A stretch of 64,000 nt of DNA from NCBI RefSeq assembly GCF_001766235.1, contig NZ_CP015164.1:2739501-2803500 (forward strand). The letters are read 5' to 3'. Each line of letters opens with the position of its first letter. Within the stretch, counting starts at the first letter, position 1. Below, in pieces: positions 26,327 to 36,488 of the stretch. A program made the position numbers and the translations under genes. The notes beneath the pieces are model-generated. The model ran no database searches. It was not told the DNA's origin and saw only the letters and a program-made list of their open reading frames with translations. Source of the stretch: Acetobacter ascendens. Lineage in GTDB: Bacteria > Pseudomonadota > Alphaproteobacteria > Acetobacterales > Acetobacteraceae.

Positions 26327-28084
26327 TTATTTTGGTTTACGCTTACGGGAAGAATTGTTTTTGCTAGCGCCTTCCCGGCGTGGTGCAAAAGAACGGCCAC
26401 CTTTTGGTTTCCGGTCAGCATAGGCCGGGCGAGGTCCACCACCGCCGCCGCCTTTGCGGGGTGCGGCTGCAGGTTCCACTGTAATTTCATCCGGGTCCGT
26501 TGCAGAGGCGCAAGACGCAAACTGCTCGGCTTTATCGGGGGAAATTTCAACCAGAGTATGGTCCTGCGTGATGCGGATAGAGCCGATATCTTGCTTTTTA
26601 ATGTTCCCCAAGCGGCACAGCATGGGTACCAGCCATTTGGGGTCTGCCCGATCTTCACGACCAACAGAAAGGCGGAACCATTTGCCATCCATCGCAGGTG
26701 CGCGTTCTCTTTCGCGCACAGGGCGGTTGGGGTCACGCTCACGCGGGGCAGCGCGGCGCGCATCTGGTGTAATAACTCGCACGGAAACAGGAGCCGGCAG
26801 GCTTTTATGCCATAGGCCAACAAGAGCCGCAGCCAGTTGTTCTGGCGTATGTTCGGCGGCAAGGCGACCAATCAGCGTTTGTGTTTCTGCATCTTCTGGT
26901 GCTGGTGCAGAAAGGAATGGTGCACCTAAAAGGCGCTCAGCATCTGCTGTGGCAATAGCTGCCGGAGTAGGGGCACCACTCCATTCTGCGGTTACCTTGG
27001 CAGCCTGAAGCAGCCGTTCTGCCAATCTTCTGCGTGCGGGCGGTACCAGCAGCACACAGGTGCCTTTTTTGCCCGCACGGCCCGTACGACCGGAACGATG
27101 CAGCAAAGTGGCTGGGTTGGAAGGTAGGCTGGCATGGATAACCAGCCCCAGATCCGGAATATCAATACCGCGGGCGGCCACGTCTGTTGCCACACACACA
27201 CGGGCTTGGCCGTGGCGCAGGCTTTCTATGGCGCGGCTACGTTCGTTTTGCCCCAGATCACCTGAAATGGCGACGGAGGAAAAACCGCGTTCTGTCAGAA
27301 TCGCCTGCAACTGGCGCACAGCTTCACGCGTATGGCAGAAAACAATAGCAGCAGAGGATTCCATCAGCCGCAGCACGTTTACAACCGTGCCAGCCATATC
27401 GCCTTGTTCTGTCAGAACAGCGCGGTAGGTAATATCGGCATGGGGGGTGTTTGTCCCTACCGTATCAATGCGCAGGGCATCCTGCTGATAGCGGCGTGCA
27501 AGGGCTGCAATGTCACGTGCAATGGTTGCGGAAAACAGCAGGGTGCGCCGCTCTTTGGGCATGGCGTCCAGCAGGGTTTCCAGCTCATCACGGAAGCCCA
27601 GATCAAGCATTTCATCTGCTTCATCCAGCACCACGGCTTTCAGGTGTGAAAGATCAAGCGCACCGCGGCGCAAATGGTCACACAGACGGCCCGGCGTACC
27701 CACAACAATGTGGCAGCCAGAGGCAAGGGCGCGGGCTTCCTTGCGGGGTTCCATGCCACCAACGCAGGAAACAATGCGCGCGCCGGTTTCGGCATACAGC
27801 CATTCCAGCTCACTGCGTACCTGCAAGGCAAGTTCACGCGTGGGGGCAATTACCAGAGCGATAGGTGCGCCAGATGGCACGCAGCGGCCTGCATCATTCA
27901 GGAGCAGGTCAGCCAGCGTCAGGCCGAAAGCAACAGTTTTGCCAGATCCGGTGCGGGCTGAAACCAGCAGGTCGCGATTTTTGGCATCATCGGCCAGAAC
28001 GGCGGCCTGAACAGCGGTAGGAGCAGTAAAGCCACGTGCAGCAAGAGCACGAGCGAGAGGGGCAGGAGCATTCTGAAAAGGCAT
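26327..28084 (-). CDS. DEAD-box RNA helicase
   Basis: A 585-residue cytosolic ATP-dependent RNA helicase. Motifs: Q-motif region TAPTAVQAAVLADD, I SARTGSGKTVA, Ia PTRELALQV, II VLDEADEMLDLGF, III LFSATIA, V ATDVAARGIDIPDLG, VI HRSGRTGRAGKKG. A DbpA-like RNA-binding domain follows (WFRLSVGREDRADPKWLVPM), then a basic Gly/Arg/Lys tail. It most resembles the CsdA/DeaD and DbpA group, acting in ribosome assembly or cold adaptation. A precise name cannot be given. Confidence 0.92.
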   Translation of the reverse strand: MPFQNAPAPLARALAARGFTAPTAVQAAVLADDAKNRDLLVSARTGSGKTVAFGLTLADLLLNDAGRCVPSGAPIALVIAPTRELALQVRSELEWLYAETGARIVSCVGGMEPRKEARALASGCHIVVGTPGRLCDHLRRGALDLSHLKAVVLDEADEMLDLGFRDELETLLDAMPKERRTLLFSATIARDIAALARRYQQDALRIDTVGTNTPHADITYRAVLTEQGDMAGTVVNVLRLMESSAAIVFCHTREAVRQLQAILTERGFSSVAISGDLGQNERSRAIESLRHGQARVCVATDVAARGIDIPDLGLVIHASLPSNPATLLHRSGRTGRAGKKGTCVLLVPPARRRLAERLLQAAKVTAEWSGAPTPAAIATADAERLLGAPFLSAPAPEDAETQTLIGRLAAEHTPEQLAAALVGLWHKSLPAPVSVRVITPDARRAAPRERDPNRPVRERERAPAMDGKWFRLSVGREDRADPKWLVPMLCRLGNIKKQDIGSIRITQDHTLVEISPDKAEQFASCASATDPDEITVEPAAAPRKGGGGGGPRPAYADRKPKGGRSFAPRREGASKNNSSRKRKPK

Positions 28085-28205
28085 ACAATCCGGATCCGGG
28101 CAACGGGAATAGAAATGCGAGATAAAGGTTCCTGCCCGGAAAAGCTAGTAGTTTGACGGCAGAACCCTGTACTGCATGATTTTATAGCACAGGAATTATG
28201 CGCTT

Positions 28206-30188
28206 TTACTGGAAAGGAAGATAGCGGAAATCCATAAAAACCTGGCTCATACCAGCACTTGGGGCGCCCCCCAGCCCTTCCCAAGCCTTGCGGCGGGAAT
28301 AAGCAAGCTGCAAACCGGCTTCTACAGTGCCGTAATGTCCCTTGAAGAAACGATACCATGCGCCAACGGTTGCTTCCATCACGCTGCGGGTGTTGCCTGT
28401 GCAGCCCAGAGTTGAAAGCTCGGTGGCCATTTCAATATTACAGCCGCTGTTATCAAACGATGGGTTGCCATACCCATATGCAGAGCCATTGGAATTAAAG
28501 TAACGACGGCCAGCTTGCTGATATCCAAAATAACCATAGACATCGATAAGCTGGTTAGGGTGGGCAATCACACCAGCCGTGCCTTGTATGGATGGAATCG
28601 GTGAGGGCTCACCTTTGGAATTAAGCGTAGCATCTGGCAGCAACACAGAGCCGTAGCGGCCAATACCCACTCCAGCCAAACCGGCAAGCTGCACTTCCAC
28701 CTTGTGCGGAAGAACAGGAAGCACAACAGAGCCACCACCACCGCCAGCAATGGCAGTATGGTTGCGTCCGCCGCCAAGCTCAGAAACGCGGGTATGAGGA
28801 AAGTGTAGAATGCCCTCAACTTCGTAATGGCCCCAGTGCGGGTCCCATGCCAGCTTGCCAATAATGTCTGGGGCAATTTCGTTGGGGAAGAGGGCATCGT
28901 TTGTCAGGCCGGTGCCGTCATACCCTACAGTTGCAATGCGTCCGTTTGGCAGGCGTACTTGCCCATCTGTCACGCTAGAAAAGCTATCAACATTATACAG
29001 CGTGGCTGAGTTTTCGATGGAAAGACCAGCCCACAGTCTGTGCTGGAAGAAGTCTTTTACAAATCGGAACTGTAGCTGCCGCGCCCACGTTTGGCCTGCC
29101 AGCATGGAGGATTCGATGGTGAGTGGCAGATTTTCCTGACGAGGAATAATACCCACACGGCCCGGTGTTAGCATGCTCCACGCTTGCCCGGCCAGAAAGT
29201 GAAAGTTCAGAGCACTGTTATCGTAGGCCATATAAAGTTGGCGCATACGGAAGGTGTAACTGTTACTTTCGTAAGGATCTGTTGTGGAGGCACCCGCTCC
29301 GAAGTCCATTTCGTAAAAGCCGGAAATGGTGGAGTTTTTATCTACGTTGCCGCGGGCCATAAGGGAAATTCGGCTGTAACGTGCGCTGCCTTCAAAGTTA
29401 TCGGTATGGTAACGGGCATCGCCTTTGTAAGGCATGTCCGCCCAATAGTTGAAGGTGCCGGTGGATGTATGGCGGTTTGATTCCACCGCAGCGGCATCCA
29501 GAAACCCACCCAAAATGAGGGTAACCGGCCCAAGGTGGAACACCCCGTGGTCACCCAGCGCGCCAGCGGCCTGTGCGCCAGCCGTTTCACGCTGGTGCGC
29601 GCCAACCTGGTTGTCTGCAATGCGGGCAATCATCTCTTCTGCACGATGCCCGACAACAGATTCCACTTCCGGGGTATCGTTTTTACCAGAAAACACGGGT
29701 TGTGCATCTGGACCCATAGCGTGGCGCAGGGAGCCGCCAGAGCGTGTTGAAGCTGGTGCGCTAATGCCCGGATCAGTGGAGGTAGTGCTGGCAATTGTGC
29801 CATCTTGCATAGCAACAGTTACGCCAGAGCCTGAACTGGCAACAGCACGGTGGCTGCCAGAAACAGCTCTGCTTGCCGTGGAATTACCATTGCTGGCGTG
29901 TACAGTGCCACGGCGCTGGGCAATCTGTTTTTGCACGCTTACCAGCGCTTTTTGTAATTCGCGCTGTTCGGTTTGAATGCGGGAAATCTGCTGTTCCAGC
30001 GCATCGAGCGAGGCTGCATCATCCGCCGCGGCATAGGCGTAGTTCATGGCCATTCCGCCAGAGGCCAGTACAGTGCCCATGCATAGGCCTGTTTTGATAT
30101 GACGTGCCATGCGGCAGGAAAACTGACGGAAGATGCGCATTCGCTTTTCAAATATTGTTGAAGTGGTTCTTATATGAATGTGAACCAT
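28206..30188 (-). CDS. DcaP-like/trimeric outer membrane porin with coiled-coil N-terminus
   Basis: About 660 residues. The start is uncertain: ATG 30188 has AAGG only 3 nt upstream, while ATG 30140 (MRIFRQFSC) has no SD but gives a cleaner signal peptide ending at NYAYA. After the signal comes a short coiled coil (SLDALEQQISRIQTEQRELQ) typical of periplasmic trimerisation in DcaP-type porins. A Ser/Thr/Gly-rich linker of about 100 residues follows. The rest is a beta-barrel (LILGGFLDAAAV onward, FRMRQLYMAYDN) ending in phenylalanine-rich FMDFRYLPFQ, fitting BamA recognition. Substrate unknown; sugars or organic acids are plausible. Confidence 0.75.
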   Translation of the reverse strand: MVHIHIRTTSTIFEKRMRIFRQFSCRMARHIKTGLCMGTVLASGGMAMNYAYAAADDAASLDALEQQISRIQTEQRELQKALVSVQKQIAQRRGTVHASNGNSTASRAVSGSHRAVASSGSGVTVAMQDGTIASTTSTDPGISAPASTRSGGSLRHAMGPDAQPVFSGKNDTPEVESVVGHRAEEMIARIADNQVGAHQRETAGAQAAGALGDHGVFHLGPVTLILGGFLDAAAVESNRHTSTGTFNYWADMPYKGDARYHTDNFEGSARYSRISLMARGNVDKNSTISGFYEMDFGAGASTTDPYESNSYTFRMRQLYMAYDNSALNFHFLAGQAWSMLTPGRVGIIPRQENLPLTIESSMLAGQTWARQLQFRFVKDFFQHRLWAGLSIENSATLYNVDSFSSVTDGQVRLPNGRIATVGYDGTGLTNDALFPNEIAPDIIGKLAWDPHWGHYEVEGILHFPHTRVSELGGGRNHTAIAGGGGGSVVLPVLPHKVEVQLAGLAGVGIGRYGSVLLPDATLNSKGEPSPIPSIQGTAGVIAHPNQLIDVYGYFGYQQAGRRYFNSNGSAYGYGNPSFDNSGCNIEMATELSTLGCTGNTRSVMEATVGAWYRFFKGHYGTVEAGLQLAYSRRKAWEGLGGAPSAGMSQVFMDFRYLPFQ

Positions 30189-30305
30189 TTTCCTTGGCTT
30201 GCCGTAAAGAGCTCTCTCCTTAAAAAATAATTTCAAGGAAAAAAGATGTGCGTTAAGCACAGGCATTGGTTTTTATTATGCTCTGTTTGGTAAAGGAATA
30301 TTTTT

Positions 30306-30707
30306 ATGGCCAAGATGATCCACAGCATGTTGCGGGTGTTGGATGAGGCACGATCCACGCATTTTTATGCAGATACACTAGGCATTAAACCTGTGGGGCG
30401 GTTTGAATTTGAGAGTTTCACGCTGGTGTATCTGGCCAATGATGAGCAGACTTTTGAGCTTGAACTCACCATTAATCACGGGCGGACGGAATCTTATGAT
30501 TTAGGGGAGGGTTACGGCCATCTTGCTGTGTCTGTTGCAGATGTGCAGGCTGAACATGCACGTATGGAAGCTGCCGGACACCCTGTTACACCAGTTAAAA
30601 CGCTGGAAAATAAAGGCCAAGTGGTTGGGCAGTTCTTCTTTCTGACAGACCCAGATGGTTATAAAATTGAAGTATTGCAACGCGGTGCTCCGGGACGCTT
30701 CCTGTAA
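30306..30707 (+). CDS. gloA: Lactoylglutathione lyase (glyoxalase I)
   Basis: A 133-residue VOC enzyme converting the methylglyoxal-glutathione hemithioacetal to S-lactoylglutathione. The four metal ligands of the GloA family are visible: His in KMIHSMLRV, Glu in FELELTINH, His in GYGHLAVSV and Glu in GYKIEVLQR. The SD AAAGGA precedes ATG. Length is normal for the Ni-dependent bacterial type. It is divergent from the porin gene and 105 nt ahead of dapF. Confidence 0.93.
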   Translation: MAKMIHSMLRVLDEARSTHFYADTLGIKPVGRFEFESFTLVYLANDEQTFELELTINHGRTESYDLGEGYGHLAVSVADVQAEHARMEAAGHPVTPVKTLENKGQVVGQFFFLTDPDGYKIEVLQRGAPGRFL

Positions 30708-30812
30708 GCGCGTTACAATTATGCCAGTAGGGTGCGGAAAAGACTGATTTCCGGGCCTGCTGGCTGCTTTCTCTCATGGCATCGGCGCTTAAAGTGGCGT
30801 ATAAGCCACAGC

Positions 30813-31625
30813 ATGCTGACATCTTTCCGTAAAATGCATGGTCTGGGGAATGATTTCGTCATTCTGGACGAGCGCGATGGGCATTTGTCCCTTACGTCAG
30901 CCCGTATTGCTGCCTTGGCGCATAGGCGCCGTGGAATTGGGTGTGACCAGTTGGTAACGTTGCGCCCCGCCTGTGCGGAAGGGGCGGATGTGTTTGTGCG
31001 TTTTTTTAATCCCGATGGGTCGGAAGCCGGTGCGTGCGGAAATGCTTCGCGCTGTGTGGCCGATCTGATCTGGCGGGAAACAGGAAACAGAACTCCTGTG
31101 TTGCAAACGCGCGCTGGACGCCTGCCTGCGCAGATAGAAAAAAACGGCCTGATTACGGTAGATATGGGTGAACCCCGCCTGAACTGGCAGGATGTGCCTT
31201 TGGCGGCGGAAATGGATACCCTGCATCTGCCATTGGAGGGTGACCCTGCCGCCGCATCTATGGGAAACCCGCACGCAACGTTTTTTGTGGAAGATTTTGT
31301 GCACCTTTCCCAAGGGCATGCGCTGGAGCATGATCCGCTTTTTCCCGAACGGGCAAATATTGGTTTTGCGCGCATTGATGGGCCAGCACGTATGCGGCTC
31401 AAGGTGCATGAGCGTGGTGCCGGAGTGACGGAGGCCTGTGGTTCAGGCGCATGCGCTGCAGTGGTAAATGCGGCGCGGCGCGGTTTGGTAGAGCGCGTAT
31501 GTGAAGTAGAGCTGGATGGCGGCATTTTGCGGATTGAATGGGCAGACAATAATCATGTGTTCATGACGGGTTCTGCAACAACAGCTTTTGAAGGGACGGT
31601 TGATCTGGCCGCTTACCCGGAATGA
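30813..31625 (+). CDS. dapF: Diaminopimelate epimerase
   Basis: A 270-residue enzyme converting LL- to meso-diaminopimelate for lysine and peptidoglycan. The start is set at ATG 30813, giving [19 protein letters not shown], which matches the family; longer upstream frames are not supported. The two catalytic cysteines lie in [11 protein letters not shown] and [10 protein letters not shown]. Its stop overlaps the mtaB start (ATGA), so dapF-mtaB-ftsY is one unit. Confidence 0.95.
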   Translation: MLTSFRKMHGLGNDFVILDERDGHLSLTSARIAALAHRRRGIGCDQLVTLRPACAEGADVFVRFFNPDGSEAGACGNASRCVADLIWRETGNRTPVLQTRAGRLPAQIEKNGLITVDMGEPRLNWQDVPLAAEMDTLHLPLEGDPAAASMGNPHATFFVEDFVHLSQGHALEHDPLFPERANIGFARIDGPARMRLKVHERGAGVTEACGSGACAAVVNAARRGLVERVCEVELDGGILRIEWADNNHVFMTGSATTAFEGTVDLAAYPE

Positions 31626-32866
31626 GTAAGCCGGAAATTCTCACATTTGGCTGCCGTCTGAATACATGGGAAAGTGAAGTCATGCGCAACCACGCAGCTT
31701 CACTGGATAATGTTATTATCGTGAACACCTGTGCCGTTACGGGGGAGGCAGAGCGTCAGGCGCGTCAGGCTATTCGCCGTGCACATCGTGAAAACCCGGA
31801 TGCTCGCATTGTGGTGACGGGGTGTGCTGCCCAGATTAACCCCGAAAGCTGGAGCGATCTGCCCGGCGTAGCCCGTGTGCTGGGGAATGAGGAAAAGCTG
31901 AAGGCCGAAAGCTGGTCTGCTGCCGCTTTGTCTCAGCCATTTGCTGTGTCCGATATTATGGCCGCCAAGGAAACCGCTGCGCATCTGGTGACTGAATTTG
32001 CAGGCCGCACACGGGCCTTTGTGCAAGTTCAGCAAGGGTGTAATCATCGGTGTACGTTTTGCATCATTCCATTTGGGCGCGGGCCTTCTCGGTCTGTGCC
32101 TGTTGGTGCTGTGGTGGAGCAGGTGCGTGCTCTGGTGCAGTCTGGGTATCGGGAAGTCGTGCTCACTGGGGTGGATATGACATCTTGGGGAGAAGATTTG
32201 CCCGGCAAACCGGTTCTTGGTCAGCTTTGCCGTCGTGTGCTCCGTTTGGTACCAGAACTGGAGCGGATGCGCCTTTCTTCTGTTGATCCGGTAGAGATTG
32301 ATGAAGATATCTGGCAGCTTTTGGCCGAAGAGCCACGTTTTATGCCCTATTTGCATTTGTCCTTACAGGCTGGGTCTGACCTGATTCTTAAGCGCATGAA
32401 GCGGCGGCATTTGGTGGCAGATGCCGCGCGGGTGGTAGAGCGTGCCCGGGGCTTGCGGCCAGATATTGGTATTGGTGCTGATGTTATTGCGGGTTTCCCA
32501 ACAGAAGACGAAGCGCTGTTTGAAGAAACACGCAGTTTTCTTGCCCAGCAGGCGCTGCCGTATCTACATGTCTTTCCGTATAGTGAACGGCCTGGAACGC
32601 CTGCCGCGCGTATGCGTGCAGTGCCTGTGCCTGAACGCAAAGCGCGTGCTGCGCAATTGCGGGAAGTGGGGGCAGCCTCTGCGGCTCGGTATTATAAAAG
32701 TCTTATAGGTCAGCCCCTACGTGTGCTGATGGAAACCCCAACTGCCGGTCATAGTGAGCAGTTTGCCCCGGTGCGGCTTGCTCAAGGTGAAGCCGAAGTG
32801 GGGGAAATTATAACCCTTCAACCCACAATGGCCGATAGTGCAGGGTTGGTGGTGGAAAGGATCTGA
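31622..32866 (+). CDS. mtaB: tRNA t6A37 methylthiotransferase MtaB
   Basis: A 414-residue radical-SAM enzyme that adds a methylthio group to t6A at tRNA position 37. The N-terminal MTTase domain holds cluster cysteines in TFGCRLN, VNTCAVT and VTGCAAQ. The radical-SAM domain has [13 protein letters not shown]-like end follows ([20 protein letters not shown]). The short N-terminal domain and missing MiaB/RimO features favour MtaB. The dapF-mtaB-ftsY order is common in alphaproteobacteria. Confidence 0.92.
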   Translation: MSKPEILTFGCRLNTWESEVMRNHAASLDNVIIVNTCAVTGEAERQARQAIRRAHRENPDARIVVTGCAAQINPESWSDLPGVARVLGNEEKLKAESWSAAALSQPFAVSDIMAAKETAAHLVTEFAGRTRAFVQVQQGCNHRCTFCIIPFGRGPSRSVPVGAVVEQVRALVQSGYREVVLTGVDMTSWGEDLPGKPVLGQLCRRVLRLVPELERMRLSSVDPVEIDEDIWQLLAEEPRFMPYLHLSLQAGSDLILKRMKRRHLVADAARVVERARGLRPDIGIGADVIAGFPTEDEALFEETRSFLAQQALPYLHVFPYSERPGTPAARMRAVPVPERKARAAQLREVGAASAARYYKSLIGQPLRVLMETPTAGHSEQFAPVRLAQGEAEVGEIITLQPTMADSAGLVVERI

Positions 32867-32867
32867 G

Positions 32868-33797
32868 ATGGCGCTTGGTTTTTTCTCTCGTCTCAAGCAG
32901 GGATTGTCACGTTCTACCCAAAAGCTGGGTGGGGGTATTACGGGCATTTTCACCAAGCGCAAGCTGGATGATGAAGCACTGGAAGAGCTGGAAGATCTGC
33001 TGATTACAGCAGATATGGGTCCGGCTGTTGCAGAACGTATTATCGAATCCTTCCGATCCTCTCGTTTTGGCACCGAGGTGACGGACGAAGAAATTCGCAC
33101 CACCTTGGCGGATGAAATCGCCGCAATTCTGGAGCCTGTTGCCAAACCTTTTGAGCCTGATCCTGCGCATAAACCGCATGTTGTGTTGGTGGTGGGTGTG
33201 AATGGCGTAGGAAAAACAACCACCATTGGCAAAATGGCCCGCTTTTTTACCGAGGAAGGTAAGAAGGTGATGATGGTGGCGGGTGATACCTTCCGCGCCG
33301 CTGCGGTGGAGCAGTTGCAAATTTGGGGGGAAAGAACCGGTTGTCCGGTTATTGCCGGTCCTCCCGGTGCAGATGCAGCCGGTTTGGCTTTTGAAGCACT
33401 TAAGCGCGGTAAGGCTGAAGGGGCGGATCTACTGTTTGTAGATACGGCAGGCCGCCTGCACAATAAAAGTGCGCTGATGGAAGAACTTGCCAAAATTATC
33501 CGCGTCATGCGTAAGTTCGATGAAACGGCACCACACTCTGTGCTGTTGGTGCTGGATGCCACAACTGGCCAGAATGCCGTGGAGCAGGTTCGGGTGTTTC
33601 GCGAACTTGTGAATGTGACCGGTTTGGTTGTGACAAAATTGGATGGTTCTGCCCGTGGGGGCATTGTGGTGGCTCTGGCTGATCAGTTTGGGCTGCCTGT
33701 GCATGCCGTGGGTGTGGGTGAACAGGCAGAAGATCTGCGACCTTTTTCCGCAGTGGATTATGCACGCGGTTTAGTGGGTGTGGCTGACACAGTCTGA
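32868..33797 (+). CDS. ftsY: Signal recognition particle receptor FtsY
   Basis: A 309-residue SRP GTPase that docks ribosome-SRP complexes at the inner membrane. ATG 32868 lies 1 nt after the mtaB stop, with AAAGGA as SD. The N-terminal helices (ALGFFSRLKQGLSRSTQKLG) act in membrane binding. N and G domains show GVNGVGKTTTIGK, DTFRAAAVEQL, VDTAGRLHNK and TKLDGSARGG. It lacks the long acidic A-domain of E. coli, as usual in alphaproteobacteria. Confidence 0.96.
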   Translation: MALGFFSRLKQGLSRSTQKLGGGITGIFTKRKLDDEALEELEDLLITADMGPAVAERIIESFRSSRFGTEVTDEEIRTTLADEIAAILEPVAKPFEPDPAHKPHVVLVVGVNGVGKTTTIGKMARFFTEEGKKVMMVAGDTFRAAAVEQLQIWGERTGCPVIAGPPGADAAGLAFEALKRGKAEGADLLFVDTAGRLHNKSALMEELAKIIRVMRKFDETAPHSVLLVLDATTGQNAVEQVRVFRELVNVTGLVVTKLDGSARGGIVVALADQFGLPVHAVGVGEQAEDLRPFSAVDYARGLVGVADTV

Positions 33798-33916
33798 TTT
33801 TTTGTGGAGAATTATGGTGGAAAAGGCAGATTTTGATGCATCTACCCATCATGGTTTCTTGACAGGATATGACAGCCCCGTTAGCAAGCGCCTGCACCCC
33901 TCTGAAGGGGCGAAGA

Positions 33917-34219
33917 ATGAGTAAGAACGGTAACGATTCCTTTGGTGCTCGGCTGAAGGCGGCAGAACGTCGCTCTGGCCTAGAGAAAAAGGAAAATTCA
34001 GCCGAGAAAGAGGATGCTGTAGAGCAATCTCTTCCTGGGTTGGCGCTTAGGGCTGGGGCTGAAATGCTTTCAGCGCTGATAGTAGGCGTTGCAATTGGGT
34101 GGGAGCTGGATCACTGGCTGAAAACCCGGGCGGTTTTTCTCATTCTCTTCGCACTGATGGGCGGAGGTGCTGGCGTGCTGAATGTTTGGCGGCTGGTCAA
34201 GTCGATAGACGGCAAGTAA
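33917..34219 (+). CDS. atpI: ATP synthase protein I
   Basis: A 100-residue protein with two transmembrane segments (MLSALIVGVAIGWELDHWL and FLILFALMGGGAGVLNVW), a charged N-terminus rich in Lys and Glu, and the AtpI-like Asp between the segments. The start at ATG 33917 has AGGGG upstream. AtpI helps assemble the c-ring. It heads the F0 operon. Confidence 0.85.
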   Translation: MSKNGNDSFGARLKAAERRSGLEKKENSAEKEDAVEQSLPGLALRAGAEMLSALIVGVAIGWELDHWLKTRAVFLILFALMGGGAGVLNVWRLVKSIDGK

Positions 34220-34274
34220 GAAGCTGTAATCCGAATACGATTCGGATGCGGTAAAGGGTTTTAGGAGAGCGGTT

Positions 34275-35024
34275 GTGGCGGGCGGTTCCAGCATCAACGT
34301 ACTTGAACAGTTTGAGCTTCATCCCGTTCTTGGTGGGTTGGGCGAAGCATTGCGTTTCAGCCAATCCCCCCTGTACATGATTGTGGCAGTGTGTCTGGTT
34401 CTCGCATTCCTGTATTTTGGTATGCGTCCAGCTGCGGTGGTTCCCGGTCGTTTACAGGCTGCGGCAGAAGTTTGTTACGAATTTATTCATAACATGGCGG
34501 TTGATACGATTGGGCCAGAAGGCACGGCTTTCTTCCCGTTCATCTTCACTCTGTTCTTCTTTATCCTGGCCGGTAACTATATTGGTCTGCTGCCGTTTTC
34601 CTTTACATTCACCAGCCATATTGCCGTAACCTTCGCGCTCGCCATGATGGTGTTTGTGCTTACGGTTATTGTTTCCCTTAAGGTGCAGGGGCTGCGTTTC
34701 TTTGCGCACTTCATGCCGGAAGGCGCTAGCCCGTTTCTGGCTCCGCTGCTGATCCCGATTGAAATTCTTTCTTTTCTTTCGCGTCCTGTCAGCCTCTCCA
34801 TCCGACTGTTCGCCAACATGGTTGCCGGGCATGTCATGTTCGATATTTTCGCAAGCTTTGTTATCATGCTCGCCGGTTTTGGTGTGGTGGGTGACGTGTT
34901 TGCGGTTGGGCCGATTGCCATTAACGTGGCACTGATGGCTCTTGAGTTGCTTGTTGGTGTGTTGCAGGCCTATGTGTTTGCCATTCTAACGTGCATCTAC
35001 CTGCGGGAGGCCGTGGCTCACTGA
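34275..35024 (+). CDS. atpB: ATP synthase F0 subunit a
   Basis: A 249-residue inner membrane subunit forming the proton half-channels. The start is GTG 34275 with TAGGAG at 34262-34267. The essential arginine lies in SLSIRLFANMVAGH, and GNYIGLLPFSFTFT is typical. About six membrane segments are seen. It sits between atpI and atpE. Confidence 0.96.
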   Translation: MAGGSSINVLEQFELHPVLGGLGEALRFSQSPLYMIVAVCLVLAFLYFGMRPAAVVPGRLQAAAEVCYEFIHNMAVDTIGPEGTAFFPFIFTLFFFILAGNYIGLLPFSFTFTSHIAVTFALAMMVFVLTVIVSLKVQGLRFFAHFMPEGASPFLAPLLIPIEILSFLSRPVSLSIRLFANMVAGHVMFDIFASFVIMLAGFGVVGDVFAVGPIAINVALMALELLVGVLQAYVFAILTCIYLREAVAH

Positions 35025-35079
35025 GGAGCTGCTTTGCCCGTTTCGTTTGAACTGTACTTGAAACAAGGAAGTGACTGAT

Positions 35080-35304
35080 ATGGACATCGCTGCAGCCCGG
35101 GAAATCGGTGCAGGTATCGCCGTGATCGCCCTTGCCGGCGTTGGTATCGGCCTCGGCAACATCTTCTCCACGCTGGTAAGCAGCATTGCGCGCAATCCGG
35201 CTTCCCGTCCGCATGTGTTCGGTCTGGGTATGCTCGGCTTTGCTCTAACAGAAGCTATCGCTCTGTTCGCGCTGCTGATCGCGTTCCTGATCCTGTTCGT
35301 CTGA
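35080..35304 (+). CDS. atpE: ATP synthase F0 subunit c
   Basis: A 74-residue hairpin protein forming the c-ring. The start is ATG 35080 (AAGGAAG 8 nt upstream); a GTG three codons earlier is not preferred. Helix 1 carries the packing motif GVGIGLGN, the polar loop is ARNP (Arg38), and helix 2 holds the proton-binding Glu58 in ALTEAIALF. No sodium-type signature is evident, so proton coupling is inferred. Confidence 0.96.
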   Translation: MDIAAAREIGAGIAVIALAGVGIGLGNIFSTLVSSIARNPASRPHVFGLGMLGFALTEAIALFALLIAFLILFV

Positions 35305-35335
35305 GAAAGCTTTCAGGAAAGAGGAGAACATTCCT

Positions 35336-35935
35336 GTGGGTGTGATTAAGAAGATGCTTCGTGCCGGCCTGTTCGCAACGGTTTCCGGTGTGTCTCTTCT
35401 GGCCGTTTCCGCGCCTGGTGCATACGCCACGGGAATGCCTCAGCTAGATTTTGCCAACCCCCTTGTAACCGGTCAGGTTATGTGGGGTGCGGTAATTTTC
35501 TTCGTCTTTTATATGGCGCTCAGCAAGGCCATGCTGCCCGGTATTGCCCGGGTGCTGGAAGACCGCAGCAAGCGTATTTCCGGGGATCTGGAAATTGCAC
35601 GTGCGGCCAAGCAGGATGCCGATAAAGCTGTTGCTGAACTTCAGCAGGCCCGTAAAGATGCTATGGCAGAAGCCCAGGCGCATCTTGATCAGGTTCTGGC
35701 AGAAGAACATAAAGCAGCCGAACAGCAGATGCAGGAAATTAATGCGCGAGTAACAGCAGAAATTGCTGATGCTGAAAAACGCGTGGCTGAGGAAAAAACG
35801 CGTGCATTGAGCGCGCTTAAAGAAATTGCGGGTGATACCACGCAGGCTCTGGTTCAGCGTCTGACGGGTATTGTGCCTGATGCTCAGCTTGTTGCCCAGA
35901 AGGTTGAAAGCGCTTCGGCGCACAGCACTATCTGA
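35336..35935 (+). CDS. atpF': ATP synthase F0 subunit b'
   Basis: A 199-residue peripheral-stalk subunit. The start is GTG 35336 with GAGGAG 9 nt upstream. A first hydrophobic segment ending in SAPGAYA looks like a cleavable signal. The true b' membrane helix (VMWGAVIFFVFYMALSKAML) follows at about 48-67. The rest is a long charged coiled coil (DADKAVAELQQARKDAMAEA). The pair b' and b is typical of photosynthetic and many other alphaproteobacteria. Confidence 0.9.
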   Translation: MGVIKKMLRAGLFATVSGVSLLAVSAPGAYATGMPQLDFANPLVTGQVMWGAVIFFVFYMALSKAMLPGIARVLEDRSKRISGDLEIARAAKQDADKAVAELQQARKDAMAEAQAHLDQVLAEEHKAAEQQMQEINARVTAEIADAEKRVAEEKTRALSALKEIAGDTTQALVQRLTGIVPDAQLVAQKVESASAHSTI

Positions 35936-35958
35936 CCAGCTCCGGGGGAATTTTCGTC

Positions 35959-36462
35959 ATGTCTGGCATTTTTCACGAAGCGGGTTTCTGGGTCGCTGTT
36001 TCGTTTGTTCTGTTCTTTGTGCTGGTTGGTAAAAAGATTTGGGGGCCTATTGCCACCATTCTGGATAGCCGCGCCAACCGTATCCGTGAAGAACTTGATG
36101 AAGCCGCCCGCTTGAGAAGAGAAGCTGAGCAGATGCTGGAAGATGCCACGCGTGATCGTGAGCAGGCACTGGCAGAAGCTAAGTCTTACGTCGAGCAGGC
36201 TCATCAGCAGGCTGCTGAAATGGCCCAGAAAGCACGTGCAGAGGCAGAAGCCGCTGTGCAGCGCCATGAACAAATGGCGCGTGATCGTATTGCAGCTGTA
36301 GAACGCGCTGCTGTTAAAGAAGTGCGCCAGTTGGCAATTGATGTGGCCGTACAGGCTGCCAACGGTGTTATTCCTCAGACGCTTGATGAGCAGAAAGCCG
36401 CAGGGCTTGTTGATCAGGCACTGGCTGGTTTGCCTGCCGCTCTTGCGCGCAAGGCAGCCTGA
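35959..36462 (+). CDS. atpF: ATP synthase F0 subunit b
   Basis: A 167-residue stalk subunit: one N-terminal membrane helix (FWVAVSFVLFFVLVGKKIW), then coiled coil (LDEAARLRREAEQMLEDATR) down to the C-terminus. It is the last F0 gene; the F1 genes atpHAGDC are not downstream, as in other alphaproteobacteria with split atp operons. A glycosyltransferase gene starts 26 nt later. Confidence 0.94.
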   Translation: MSGIFHEAGFWVAVSFVLFFVLVGKKIWGPIATILDSRANRIREELDEAARLRREAEQMLEDATRDREQALAEAKSYVEQAHQQAAEMAQKARAEAEAAVQRHEQMARDRIAAVERAAVKEVRQLAIDVAVQAANGVIPQTLDEQKAAGLVDQALAGLPAALARKAA

Positions 36463-36488
36463 AACATTATCAGCTGAATGGTGAATAC

